Source of the DNA: Stomoxys calcitrans
Taxonomy: Eukaryota > Arthropoda > Insecta > Diptera > Muscidae
Direction of reading: 5' to 3'
Length of the DNA: 64,000 bases
Assembly (NCBI RefSeq): GCF_963082655.1
Contig: NC_081552.1
Location: 184,186,571 to 184,250,570, forward strand
The first letter of the stretch is position 1. Each line of letters opens with the position of its first letter. This document shows, in pieces, positions 21,186 through 33,049 of this stretch. A program made the translations under genes and the position numbers. The notes beneath the pieces were generated by a model. That model worked only from the letters and a program-made list of their open reading frames with translations. It had not been told where the DNA came from and made no database searches.

Positions 21186-22060
21186 CACAAATTTTCAACA
21201 CTTTGTGGATTCACTCAGGGTCTCCAAACACAAACCCGAATCTCCTAATACAGACCCATCGGAATTTTCAGCTGTCGTCGCCATAGCGTACTATTTTGTT
21301 CTAGGAGAAGCAAATTTCGAATTGCCTGCTCGATAAACTTAGGTTCCGTCTATGGATTGAAAATAATTCTGGTTTTGTTCGGTTTATCGTCAACGCCATA
21401 CTTCACCATAAACGGTTTTCATAAAGTGTTGTTGTTGTAGCCACATATTTGCATGTGGAAGGAGCGAATCTTGTCAAGCAAGCTCTTTCCGGTCCATGAG
21501 ACAGATGAATATGATGGCCATTGGGTATTTAAATTACTCACTCTGTAATGTTATGCAAACGAATTCAGCAGGGGATTGTTGTTACAGTATATTGTGTCTT
21601 CATCCTTAATTTCCTAGCTAGGTTCTATTAAATATCCGAATCCTGGAGATCTGCAACTTCGGTGCGGTGGAATCACAGTAATCTGGTAGTAAGTAGAAAA
21701 GGTTGGTGACGTGACGTGTGCCTTGTGGTTCCAGGTTGCAAACGAGACACACATCTTGCACATAAGTCGATATTGAGGCAACTGCATCTATCGTAGCGAA
21801 GTTGAGCCAGACCTACTCTTATGTGGAAGGAAATGTCTAATTTCTTAGTGATTTGTGCGCCTCATGGTCTTCAAAAACTGTATTCAATCGGTTGTTTTTC
21901 AGCGCTTCTGTTTCTATACCCTCGTGAACGCTAGTTATACTCGCCCGATACACTGCTTGATCCGGTGGCTCTCTTATATTTTCGCACAAGGGCCTTTATC
22001 TCTTGATGACGGTGGCTCCTAAAGGAACTGACGAGCAAAGCCCGTCGTAGTTCGTAGAGC
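21186..22060. repeat. Repeat K fragment plus repeat L copy 2
   Basis: Positions 21430-21535 match repeat K (tgttgtagccacat, gcaagctctttccggtcc, ggccattgggtatttaa). Positions 21555-22050 match repeat L at 7375 (gtgacgtg, ttccaggttgca, cttgatccggtggc). The bases at 21186-21430 are unassigned. Confidence 0.55.
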
Positions 22061-23860
22061 AGCATTCCTCCATATCATATATTCAACTGCATGTCGCTTC
22101 GATGATGTGTCCGAAATGGCGCTGCAAAGTTTACCAGCGAAAGCTTAAACTGGATAACTTTAGTGGAGCACATCTCGAAGTCAGGTGAACGGAAATAGAT
22201 CTCGCAATTTATCACATATGCATATGATTTCATGCTGATAGTTTGGGTGATATTTTTGTCAACGATTGGTGAGATCATGAAAAACTCACTGGTCAGACTT
22301 TCGATTTGCATACTTCAAACTACTTTTTTTTTGTTTGGGGTCGCTCTTCCCCCACTCAAGGAGGCAAATTGGTAACAAAACTATCCTGAAAAAATAAAAC
22401 TGAAGAAGGAAGCAGTAAAACCTGTATTCAGACTTCAATTTACCCATTGATACTTTTAAAACTTAAACTTTTCGTGGACCACCCTATAGATTCACACTAG
22501 CACTACATTGGAATAACGCGTGTGCATATGTGTTAGTAACTTCCACACAACAAGTCATATTTTGTTGCTATCCCCTATTTGAGTGAAATTGTTGCCACTC
22601 GAGTTTATTCTTTTGGGGAAATGTATGTTTATTGAATACGAGTATATCTGCGGGAAGGAATGACTTGGTTGCAGACTTAACAATGGTGCGTACGTCCATT
22701 TATCCGTCAATCTTTTCAATTAAGTAAATATTGCTCAATTGCATGTCTACATGAAGTTGGATGCGCAGCAGTCAGTCAGTCAGCCGGTCGCTCGCTCGCT
22801 TGGATGTTTAACAAGGCAATATTAAATTTATTATCAGATCATTAACACACCCACCCTGCCATCGCTCAGCGAGTGTTACATAAAGTGGTGCTTACACTCA
22901 TATAGTAGTACTTTCAACAATGTCGAGCATTCATGAACTTCACACAAATTGATGACAAAATCTTATCAAAGACCATATACACACACACACACATGGATTT
23001 TAATAAGTATTAATTTCATTCATATGGGGTCCTATGCTCACAATTAATTTGAAGACAATATTTTAAGTTATCTTTAGTTCGGATGTTTCTCCTTTCCTCA
23101 AACTCAGTCCACCCATTGGGTATGGACAAGCCACAAGAAAAATTTAACAATTATTTTTTGCCAGCAAGGACTTAACCATCAGCTTGACTCTAGCAAATGT
23201 TGATACCCTGAAGGGAGAATAAGCGTAGAGTGGATAGTGCAGTTCATAGAAGATAATGATGATAGGCCAAGTTGGAGAGAAGAGAAGGTCCTTACTTACC
23301 GCAAGATCAAACCAGGCCTAATATCCCCGCAAACATTGGGAAGTAAATTTTGCAATTTCATTTGCTTGAAATTTTACACAAATACTTCTGCCACATAAAT
23401 GGACTCAATCGGTCCAAGTTTGATTTATCTGCTTATTTAAAACTAACTAAAAAAGTCTTCCCTATGCACCGGTCGTACGATCTGTCTTTGTGAGCACCTC
23501 AAGGGCGATTGATGAACGCATATTCATTCCTAGTCGACTTACATCAATGGTAAATATTTGTGCAGGATTATCAACAATTCACCCATGAAAGGCTCGATTA
23601 GAAAGATTGTAACTAGGAGAAGCCCACCATGGATTCCTTGTACCGTCTCTTTTGTCCCTCAAGGAGAAGGAAATGGTTAAGGTTATGGCCTTTGTCTGAA
23701 AAAGGCGATGATTAATGAGTATGCCATAAAACCCAGAAATAGTAAGCATACAACTGTAATCAACCTGTCTTGGAGTAGACGAGGTATTTGGCTGTAACTT
23801 TTGACCAAAATGTTACTATGTAGAGCAGAAAGGTCGAGGAAGATTTCAAAAGGGAATTGA
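22061..23860. other. Unassigned stretch, no gene seen
   Basis: The minus open frame at 22311-22075 has no recognised domain. There is an (AC)n run at 22980-22993 and short tetranucleotide runs near 22770-22800. Phrases at 23365-23460 faintly resemble family E. The rest looks single-copy. Confidence 0.4.
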
Positions 23861-24036
23861 ATGCGCTGTACTCCTATCGCAACTGTATAGGTAGGAGTTG
23901 GGGGCTTAGACGGAGGACGTTGCACTGGATACTGATAGCGGTGGTTCGGCTGATTCTCAACTCAGGGATGTCTTTTCTTGCCTCCCTCTTGAGGAAAATG
24001 ACATTAATTCAAAGAATGTACCAGGGGTTTCCTCGT
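23861..24036 (+). pseudogene. LINE RT C-terminal fragment
   Basis: The plus frame contains LHWILIAVVRLILNSG and later LIQRM, resembling the family phrase W.YTAVVRPIL.YG...W that follows the RT core. Only about 50 codons remain before repeat K starts at about 24038. Confidence 0.4.
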
Positions 24037-24037
24037 T

Positions 24038-24415
24038 GTGAGCGCCACGCGGGCTGGAATATTGAGATCCGATCTGTGTGGTGTTAATTACTGTCACGAG
24101 AAGCTAGCGAGCTACCAGGTGCATCCACAGATAGCGGATAGTGGAATGCTCCATACAGAGTATCTGCAACTGCAGTCGCGGAAAATCAGTGGCATCGAGC
24201 GGAGAGTCTCAGTGAGAGGCCGGACAGCACCGGCACTTGCACAAAAAATGAGTGCCTATGATGCTCGATATGACAAGGCGGTTTTTTGGCGCCTTTAAAT
24301 AACCAATGGCCAACATGTTCCCGCGGCGATCGGTCTTTTGGACTGGAACGAGCTTGCCTACCCACAGGAGCTTGACGAGGATCGCCACGTCCATATGAAA
24401 ATGTGGCTACAACAA
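24038..24415 (+). repeat. Dispersed repeat K, near-complete
   Basis: It runs from gtgagcgccacgcgggctgg to aaaatgtggctacaacaaca. A minus copy at 54786-55160 shares the whole length (gctggaacattgag, tcgagcggagagtctc, gtggccattggttattta). Fragments lie at 9293 and 21430. It is about 380 bp with no coding capacity; its class is unknown. Confidence 0.7.
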
Positions 24416-24860
24416 CAAAAACTGTACAAGACACTGAAACTACCCGTGCTGTTGTATGCCTTCGAAGCATGGGTGCTTGCGAATGCAGATAAGGCAGTCC
24501 TTGGAGTGTTTGAGAGAAAAATCCCTCGTACAAAATATGGACCAGTCTGGGTTAAGTGAAAATATAAGCGTCGTATGAACCACGAGCTTATGACGACGAT
24601 AGAATAGTTAAACGCATCAAAATACAACGGTTGCCTTAGCCAGGTCCTGTTGTCAGAATGGATGAAGAAGCAAATATGTCTTTTGAAGGCGACCATAGTA
24701 GAATACGAAAAAGAGGAAGACCAAAACTCCGTTGGAGTGACCATGTGACCATCTCAAAACTGGGTGTCAGAGATTTGGAGAAGAATCGCAGAAGATGGAG
24801 GCGCTTGCAAATCTATCGTAAGTTCGACTATAGGAATAAATTTTCTGTAATAGCCAATTA
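24416..24860 (+). pseudogene. RTE-like LINE, RT C-terminal tail
   Basis: The frame 24338-24559 holds LYKTLKLPVLLYAFEAWVLA and VFERKIPRTKYGPVW, the region after the RT core in RTE-type LINEs. After a stop, RRMNHEL follows. The frame from 24658 gives MDEEANMSFEGDHSRIRKRG then RPKLRWSDHV, the RTE C-terminus. Repeat K sits directly upstream, so the RT core is absent. It is dead. Confidence 0.75.
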
Positions 24861-24899
24861 AAGGCGAAAGAAAAAGAGAGAGCTCTAGCCTGAATGTAT

Positions 24900-25890
24900 C
24901 CCACCTTTTCCATGACACGGTTGGATACAGATTGGTGGGGGCGGGCTTTTTAACGTCTAGAGTGGTTGGAAGATGCTATGACCATCCTCGAACTATGGTA
25001 GACCATAACGCTGTCTTAATTGGGTCCTGGTCTACCAAGGAAAGTTGTGGGCTTAGTATGGAGAGGTTAGCGGTGATTCGGCCGATTCTCCGCTTTAGAT
25101 GTCTGACATCAGTCCTTGAATAGATGCGCCCTTGGCAGAATGGTAGAAAAGGTGCATACCTCAGGTCGGTGCAAGGAAAAGAGCCCCTGGAAATGTCATA
25201 ATGTCAAATTCGTTTAGATGCCTTTGCAATTCTATGATTGGCAAGAAGTTTGCCATTTGATGGAAGGTGACGAAATGCCGGCATACCTCAAATGATCGGC
25301 ACTCTTTCAGTCTTATTAGAGCTAACAATGGCGCTGCGCAACGGACACTGTATTAGAGGTGTCCTTCCTTGTGGATGAATGGATCCCCCCTATCCCATGA
25401 CCTTCTGTATCTTACCATACGGATCCAGATTGGTGGGGGCGGGAGTATGGTCTTCATTCCGTTCTTCGGAATTAGGAAATCATATAGGCTTTGGGATAAA
25501 TATAAAGTCTTTCAGGCGGAGGTCTTCGCAGTTTTAAGTCTACCAATCGGACTATCACCGCATACATTGACGTGACCCTGAAGGCTCTGACGTCGGGGAT
25601 TGTGAGGCCGAGACTAGTTTAGAGAAGCTTAGAGCATCTTTGAACTAAGGGGAAGGCTCCAAGTCATTACAGTGGCATGACCTATCAAGGGGTAGCAGGA
25701 AATGAGACGGCTGACAAGATGGTTATTCATGAAATGTTGATGAGTAGTGATCATGCCGGTCCCACAGGCAGCTCCCTGGTAGAGATCGCTTTGTACAAGG
25801 ACCGCTGTAAAAGAACGTGATCTAGGGCACCTTGCTACCAACGGCATGGTGGCCAAGGCCTGAAGCCGTTTTGTTCACAAAGGTCTGACT
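24900..25890 (+). pseudogene. LINE RNase H region, rearranged
   Basis: GSRLVGAGVWSS-type wording (25422-25455, two frames) gives the first RNase H strand, YKVFQAEVFAV (about 25500-25535) carries the catalytic Glu, and GVAGNETADKMVI (about 25684-25722) is the C-terminal GN..AD motif. The first 22 bp (gatccagattggtgggggcg) also occur at 24924, so this start is duplicated 498 bp apart. There are several frameshifts. It is not LINE-A, because the wording differs. Confidence 0.6.
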
Positions 25891-25978
25891 GGTACCTGCA
25901 CTCTCCAGGCGCATGGTTCTCTCGTCATTCTGAACTACTGCAGGGGCTTAAAGTGGCTGAATTAAAGAAATTCTGGCC

Positions 25979-26062
25979 ATTTTTATATCCACCATCATAA
26001 AATGAGGGTATACTAATCTAGTCATTCCATTGGTAAGACCTAGAAATATTCGTCTGAGACCC
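25979..26062 (+). repeat. Family E left-end scrap
   Basis: The E left-end wording (tataccaccat variant, gggtatactaatctagtcattcc, gaaatattcgtctgagacccc) is present for about 85 bp only. Confidence 0.6.
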
Positions 26063-26400
26063 CAGTTCAAGCTCCACGTACGACTGCGATTTGGGCTACC
26101 GAAAGTGGTCAAGGTGTAATTCCGTCTAAGGCGGAAGTTCCTCTTTTCAGCAGAAGATACAAGTGGCACCTGTCTCCTTGAAAGAGAATGTTCCATTTAC
26201 TTTAAGCGCAATATACCAGATTATTTCGCTGAACATTACATTGAATTTCAAATCAAATATTTTGGAAATGGCAAGAAAGGCAACTCTTGCCCTACACAAC
26301 TGCAAGAGGTTATGGGGGTTTAAACTGCGTGTCATGCAATGGGTATATACGACAGATATCATACCTAAATACTATATGGTGTTGTGGACATTTTGGCTTG
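26063..26400 (+). pseudogene. LINE-A copy 6: RT C-terminal part
   Basis: The frame contains LNFKSNILEMARKATLALHN then CKRLWGF, matching LNFKSNILERARKATLALYT at 36560-36480 (minus). Just before it, other frames show the TRRYK-type strand. Only the post-catalytic RT part is present, and it ends near the TAVVRP motif. Confidence 0.7.
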
Positions 26401-26504
26401 ACAAATTGCTGTTTCAATGGCCAATGTTTCGAAGTGTTAAAAACGAAATGAGGAAGTTAATATACGGGCATTCTTTGGTGAAGCGTATTGAAATAAAACC
26501 AGTA

Positions 26505-27584
26505 AGTAAGGGCAAAATTCGGGCGGTACCGACTGTATAATACCCTACACCTACCATAAAGTACAATGTGGGAGCTATATCCAATTCTGAACCAATGTTG
26601 ATGGACTTCGGCGGATGTTTTCGGATGGGATATTAAACAATCCGTATCAAATTTTGAGGAAATATGTTCAAACTGTAATAACTACGGTTCACAAATAATA
26701 ACTTATTGCAAATTACACGAAATCGATATTGTGGTAATCGTCGGGGAAAGCGTTGTGCAAATATTGGCAAGATTGATCAAAAAATGCGCTTGCAGTGGCT
26801 CTTGGAGAGGAAATCGGGCGATATACATATATGACAGCTATATTTAAATCTGAGCCGATTTTATGAAATTCACGAGTAATGTCGAGAGTCATAAGAAAAT
26901 CGTTCCTGCCAAATTTCGAGAGAATCGGTTAACAAATGGCCACTTTATTGCAACATTTTTCAAAATCGGACGAACATATATATGAGAGCTATATCTAAAT
27001 CTGAACTGACTTCGAACAAACTTTATAAACATTGTGGAAGTCGTCGTGGAAAGCGTTGTACAAAATTTTGGGAAGATTAGTCAATAAATGCGCTTGCAGT
27101 GGCTCTAGGAGTGAAAATTGGCCGATATATATATATGAGAGCTAAATATAAATCTGAACCGATTTCTAAGAAACTCAGCGGTAGTGTTGAGAGTTATAAG
27201 AAAATTCTTCCTGCCGAATTTGGAGTGAATCGGTTAACAAATGACCATTTTATTGCATTATTACTGCAAATCGGACGAACATATATTTGGGAGCTATATC
27301 CAAATCTGAACCGATTTTTTCCACTTTCAATAGACTTTGTCTCTAGGCGGAAAAATATGCCTGCAGCACCTAATTTGAAGACGATCGGATGAAAATTGCG
27401 GCCTGTAGATTGTACACAAATTAACTTGGACAGACGGACAGACAGACATAGCTAAATCGAATCAGAAAGTGATTCCGAGTCGATCGGTATACTTATCAAT
27501 GGGTCTATCTTTCTTCCTTCTGGGTGTTACAAACAAATACACCATGTTATAATACCCTGTACCTCAATAGTGGTGTAGGGTATA
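26505..27584 (+). repeat. Family D repeat, copy 3
   Basis: This copy runs from agtaagggcaaaattcgggc to ctcaatagtggtgtagggtata. Two internal units repeat aaatgcgcttgcagtggctc. The open frame 27099-27392 is repeat-derived. Confidence 0.8.
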
Positions 27585-29135
27585 AATATGTAGGAGCATT
27601 TCGTTTGAAAATAGTTTGATATTATATGAAAATCTTTCGAAATTGGGTATGAGGAAACTATGGGGCGTTTGCTGTGTGCCTATCCTGAACTAGCAAAAGA
27701 AGTTTCCCCTTGGGTACTTATTCTTGGAATTAAAAGACGTGAATACTCCCTAGGAATTTGGCTTTTCAAAACGGTCTTTAATGGTAGAAACCAAAGGGCA
27801 TCTTCTTTTTATACCCACCACCATAGGATGGGGGTATACTAATCTAGCCATTCCGTATGTAACACCCCGAAAAAATCGTCTAAGACCCCATAATGTATAC
27901 ATATGTTCTTGATCGTCTCAACGTTCTGATTCGATTTAGCCACGTCCGTCCAACCGTCCATCTGTCGAAATCACGATAGCGGTCAAACGCGTTAAGCTAG
28001 CCGCTTGAAACTTTAGACAGGTTCTTAATATTGATGCAGGTCGTTGGGTATTGCAAATGGGCTATATCAGTTCAGACAAGGAAATGGCTTTCATATGAAC
28101 CGATCTCCCGATTTGACTTCTTAAGCCCTTACAAGCCGCATTTATTGTGTGATTTGGTTAAAAAATTACTTGTAGTGTTCCAATACGATTTCCAACAACG
28201 GACCACATCGGCCTATAACCTGATATAACCCCCATATAAACCGATTTTCCTCAATTATTGTCTGATTTGGCTAAAATTTTGCATGTAGTGTTCCAATACG
28301 ATTTCCAACAACGGTCTTTAACCTGATATAACTCCCATATAAACCGATCTTCCGATTTGACTTCTTGAGCCCTCACAAACTGCAATTTTTGTCCGATTTG
28401 GTTGAAATTTTGCTTGCGCTGTTCTGTTATGACTTCCCACAACTGTGCCTAGCACAGTTCGAATCGGTCTATAACCTGATATAACTCCCATATAAATCGA
28501 TCTCCCGATTTGACAAGCCGCAATTTCTTTCTGAATATGCTGAAATTTTGCGCATAGTGTTCTGTGCCGAATGTGCCAAGTACGGTCCAAATCGGTCTTT
28601 AACCGGATATAGATCCCATATAAACCGATCCTCCGATTTGACTTCTTGAACAATTACTAGCCGCAATTATTGGTCGATTTGGTTGAAATTTTGCTTGCGC
28701 TGTTCTGTTCTGACTTCCCCATCCCGTGCCTAGCACGTTCCGAATCGGTCTATAACCTGATATAGCTCCCATATAAATCGATCTCCCGTGTTCCAACATG
28801 ACCTTTAACAACGGTTCGATCTATTGCATAACCTGATATAGCTTCCATATAAACCCATCTCCCGAGATGACTTCTTGAGCTCTTACAAGCCGCAATTTTT
28901 GCGATTTGACTGCAATTTTGCATGTGGTGTTCCATTATGAGTTCCAACAACTGTGCCTAGCACGGTTCGAATCGGTCTATAATCTGATATAGCTCTCATG
29001 TAAAACGGTCTCTTGATCATTCTTGTTCGGTTCCTAGAAGCTTTAATATTTGCTGATTTGACAGAAGTTTCGTATAAAATTATGCCCTTCAACTAAATTT
29101 ATTTTCCCCCAAGATTGATCTCGGCCGAAATTAGC
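27585..29135 (+). repeat. Family E repeat with about seven internal units
   Basis: The left end is at about 27808 (tacccaccaccataggatgg). Internal units carry cgatctcccgatttgacttc at spacings near 130-155 bp (28110, 28354, 28507, 28635). The right end is worn, with ctcggccgaaattagcaca at 29121. The minus open frames 28251-29092 are translations of these units. The bases at 27585-27805 are unassigned. Confidence 0.8.
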
Positions 29136-29520
29136 ACACTTTCACATGTTCCTGTTCCTGTGTCATCACCATGGATTAAAATCTCTCAGTGCCTTCGTAT
29201 GAACACATCCTCCTGTAGAGATGATGAAGTTAATCTGATAACAGATGCAAGGGTATGGAAAATACAGTTTCGAACCCAGCGCCATGGTATACTGATCTCG
29301 TCATTCCATTCGTAGTACCTTGAAATATTGATCTACGTCTCTATAAAGGATATATTGTATATTCTTGATTGTTCCGACATTTGATCAAGAAAGGCAAATC
29401 TATCGAAATCATGATATCGTTGAAATCAAGCTTACAGTATAGCTTCATTGATATAGGGTTGAAAATTGTTCATATCGGCTCAGCTTTGGATATATCTCCG
29501 TTATAAACTGAGTCCACTTA
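29136..29520 (+). repeat. Degenerate family E copy
   Basis: From about 29280, E wording (gtatactgatctcgtcattcc, ttgaaatattgatctacg, ctataaaggatatattgta) is recognisable but worn. It grades into unique DNA by about 29520. Confidence 0.5.
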
Positions 29521-30337
29521 TGAAGCTCTTAAAAATGTTTTCCTACTATGATTTTTATTTCGAGAAAATATGTGACTTTCAAGTTAACCCCAATTGATTA
29601 CTTTGCAGATTAAAAACTATTTTCAGAACGTTATCATAAAAAATACTTTAACAAAATTTTTTCTGAATAAATATGATTATGTATTGCGAATTCATGACAT
29701 ACCTTGACCTATTAAAGCTTACAAAAATTGCATTCTCTTGTTTATCAATTGCAATCAATCAATACACAACATGCTATTCAATAGCACAGAAAAGAGTACA
29801 TAAAAGAAACTGACAAACTGAATAAAGTCCTGTGGGACAACATTAAATAAATCAATTTTTGAACTCAATAACAAAGTTTTTGTCATGTTGCAGCAGTACA
29901 CACAACTCAAAGGAGAAACTATGCTTCTTGCTCTTCATTCCACTTCGCTTCTCTTTTGTTTGGTAAAATGTCCTGGGGAAGCAAAAAGTTTATGCTGTCT
30001 TTTCATAGTGTCTATCCTTTATGTTTGTCATGGAGAAATGTTTGCAAGAACAAAAAAAACATGCCTTAAATATTCCCTTTGCCTTCAATTTTACCTATTC
30101 ATCCACGTATTCATTGATGTGAGTTTGTCTGGTCCCATGTAAAGTTTATTTTATTTGCCTAAAGGACGTTTGGTAGAGTATGTATGTATGCTGCATGAAA
30201 TTGTACAACACATTTAAGCCTTTAAACTTTTTTCAAGTCATCTAAGGGACCATGCATGACAGTTCACCTTTTTGTCTTAATCATTGTTATCATATCAGAG
30301 CAATGTTTCTGAAGAAGAAGAACTTTACTTTCGCTCA
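29521..30337. other. AT-rich unassigned DNA, no gene seen
   Basis: The open frame at 29885-30142 is hydrophobic, with no domain, no splice context and no codon pattern that I would trust. Nothing repetitive was recognised. Confidence 0.4.
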
Positions 30338-30470
30338 GTTAGGCAGATTCTAACATATGCATCCGTAATGTGGGGACTGTGATTGAGAGAAAATGCAGCA
30401 AAAAGAAGATTGAACAGGTCCAGTGGTATATTCGCACTTACAATAGGACACTAGACATATACAGGTGCAG
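30338..30470 (+). pseudogene. LINE RT C-terminal scrap
   Basis: The plus frame reads VRQILTYASVMWGL, a stop, then LRENAAKRRLNR. It fits the RP.LTY.S..W.....K..RLNR.Q motif after the LINE RT core. It spans about 40 codons only. Confidence 0.4.
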
Positions 30471-30599
30471 ATTGGTTATGAGCCATCACTCAAGGGTGTA
30501 AGACTTGAAACGATGATGTAATGGATTGAAAGTAAGAGTAAGCCACCCTGCCACGAATTACCGAATTGATGATAAGAGATCAGTGGAGTGTAAACCAGA

Positions 30600-32570
30600 G
30601 AACTGCACAAGACCCAATATTTGGCACTCAATAGGCACTTATGAAAAACGCTCAATAGACACTTATGTTTTGTGTCGCATTTCACTTAAAAATTAAGTTA
30701 TAACTTTATTTCAAGCTACAACTTAAATAGTATGCCACCTAAAAACTTGTAAAAAGTTAAGTTCGGCCGAGCCGAACTTTGGACACTCACCATCCCGGGC
30801 ATATATGTAAACCTCCTTTTGTCATAATCCGATGAAAAATGCATAATTTATGCCCCCATAGCAGCTTTATCTAGATATGTCCGGACCAAATTTGACACGC
30901 ATATTGAGTGTTCTATTAAGTACAAGTCACTGTTCAATTTTGTAGAACAAAATATTGGTCTTTTTGGTAGCCATATCCAAATATAGACCGATCTGAACCA
31001 TATATAACATAAGTCACTGTGTCAAATTTCAGCGAAATCCGATTATAAATTCGCCTTTTATGGGACCAAGACTTTAAATCGAGAGATCGGTCATATAAGC
31101 TATATCCAAATCTGAACCGATCTCGGCCAAATTGAAGAAGGCTGACAAAGGGCCAAACACTACTCACTGTTCCAAATTTCGGCGAGATCGGACAATAAAT
31201 GTGCCTTTTATGGGCCCAAAAGCTCAAATCGAGAGATCGGTCTATATGGCAGCTATATCCAAATCTAGATCGATCTGAGCCAAATTGCAGATAGTTATCG
31301 AAGAACCTAACACAACTCCCTGTCCCAACTTTCGGCGAAATCAGACGATAAATGCGCCTGTTATGGGCCCAAGTCCATAAATCGAGAGATCGGTCTATAT
31401 GGCAACTATATCCAAATCTGGACCGACCTGAGCCAAATTGCAGAAAGTTATCGAAGAACCTAACGCAACTCACTGTCCCAAATTTCGGCGAAATCGGACA
31501 ATAAATGCGCCTTTATGAGCCCAAAACCTTAAATCGAGAGATCGGTTTATATGGCAGCTATATCCAAATCTGAACCGATCTAAGCCAAATTGAAGAAGGA
31601 TGTCGACTGGGCTAACACAACTTACTGTCCCAAATTTCGGCGTAATCGGACAATACATGTGCCTTTTATGGGCCCAAATCCATATATCGAGAGATCGGTC
31701 TATATGGCAACTATATCCAAATCTGGTCCGATCTGAGCCAAATTGAGGAAGAATGTTGGAAGGCCTAGCACAGCTCACTGTCCCACATTTCGGCGACATC
31801 GGACAATAAATGCGCCTTTTATAGGCCCAAAACCTTAAATCTAGAGATCGGTCTATATGGCAGCTACATCCAAATCTGAACCGATCTAAGCCAAATTGAA
31901 GAAGGATGTCGACTGGGCTAACACAACTTACTGTGCCAAATTTTGAAAAAATCGGACAATAAATGTGCCTTTTATGGCCCAAAACCTTAAATCGAGAGAT
32001 CGGTCTATATGGCTGCTATATCCAAATCGCAACCGATCTGAGCCAAATTGAAGAAGAATGTTGAAGGGCCTAACACAACTTACTGTCCCAATTTTCGACA
32101 AATAGGACAATAAATGCGCCTATTGGCAGCTATATCCAAATCTGAACCGATCTAAGCCAAATTGAAGAAAGATGTCGACTGGGCTAACACAACTCACTGT
32201 CTCAAATTTTAGCAAAATTGGGTAATAAATGTGACTTTTATGTGCCTAAGACCCTAAATCGGCGGATCGGTCTATATGGGGGCTATATCAAGATATAGTC
32301 CGATATAGCCCATCTTGGGACTTAACCAGCTTATAAACAAAAAAAGAATCGTCTTAGATTTTTATGCTGATCAAGAATATATATTCTTTATAGGGTCGAA
32401 AATTAATATTTCGATGTGTTGCAAACGGAATGGCAAAATGAATATACCCCCATCCTTCGGTGGTGGGTATAATTAAGTTATAACTTAGTTTTTAAGTTAT
32501 TTGTAATAATTTTTTGTGATAACATGCGAAACAGAGCATAAGTGTCTATTGAGTGTCTGTTAGTCCAAAA
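30600..32570. mobile_element. Foldback/TIR element split by a family F array
   Basis: CTCAATAGACACTTATG at 30651-30667 is the exact reverse complement of 32537-32553. Further inward, AATTAAGTTATAACTT occurs at 30691-30706 and 32471-32486. Its core AAGTTATAACTT is itself palindromic. The arms therefore look like terminal inverted repeats of a small element whose centre was opened by family F. Confidence 0.55.
30759..32470 (+). repeat. Family F repeat with 153-bp tandem array
   Basis: It starts with hairpin TTCGGCCGAGCCGAA (30762-30776) and ends catccttcggtggtgggtat. The word gagagatcgg recurs at 31081, 31231, 31384, 31535, 31689, 31842 and 31994 (steps 150-154), then a truncated unit and a variant at 32261. 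Because 153 is divisible by 3, the minus strand stays open across units (31473-30934, 31982-31470). These frames are array artefacts, not genes. Confidence 0.85.
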
Positions 32571-33029
32571 AATTGAGTCTTATGAATTTCTATGGTGTAA
32601 ACCACTTTTACCAGGGATAAAGATATGGGTTGGAGGGACCTGAAGATAAATGCCATTTGGAAACTTTTGTTACAAAGTTTGGCCGAAACAAGTGAAGAGG
32701 AAGAGGCTAGGCGTCTTCATTGTAGATCCAGAGACCAAATATTTCCATCTTCTGATCGGCACAACACTTCAGTTTCAATGCTATTCAAATGTTTACGCTT
32801 CTTAGATTCTTATGGCAGAATTCGACTTATCAACGTATCGCCTTTGCTTTCAATAATTAATATTTCAGCTTGTTACCCTCCGGCTCATGCTGCCTTGTTA
32901 AGCCGATATACTACTACGCAGATCTCATTAGTCTGGACGGCATATCATAGTGGCCACCAACTTGTAATACCAGCATTTGGGAAAAATGTTTTACATCATA
33001 AGCGCACTCTCTGTGTCAGCCCTAGAAAT
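32571..33029. other. Unassigned stretch
   Basis: The open frame at 32625-33086 has no recognised domain. Its last part may already be LINE-B endonuclease/linker sequence leading into the copy at 33030. Confidence 0.35.
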
Positions 33030-33049
33030 CCCCATGATGACCGGGGAGA

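Noticed and set aside
22075..22311. Minus open frame resembling a secreted or envelope-like peptide
   Set aside because: 78 codons, no recognisable domain and decayed repeats nearby; too weak to call.
28251..29092. Regular direct repeats that could suggest a CRISPR-like array
   Set aside because: Units are about 150 bp, imperfect, without short fixed repeats and variable spacers, in a eukaryotic repeat family.
29885..30142. 85-codon plus open frame with hydrophobic, Cys-rich peptide
   Set aside because: Could suggest a signal peptide, but no promoter, intron or homologue pattern; composition fits chance in T-rich DNA.
30934..31982. Long minus-strand open frames (179 and 170 codons)
   Set aside because: They run through a 153-bp tandem array; the peptide repeats every 51 residues and simply mirrors the DNA repeat. 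No start context, domain or splice evidence.
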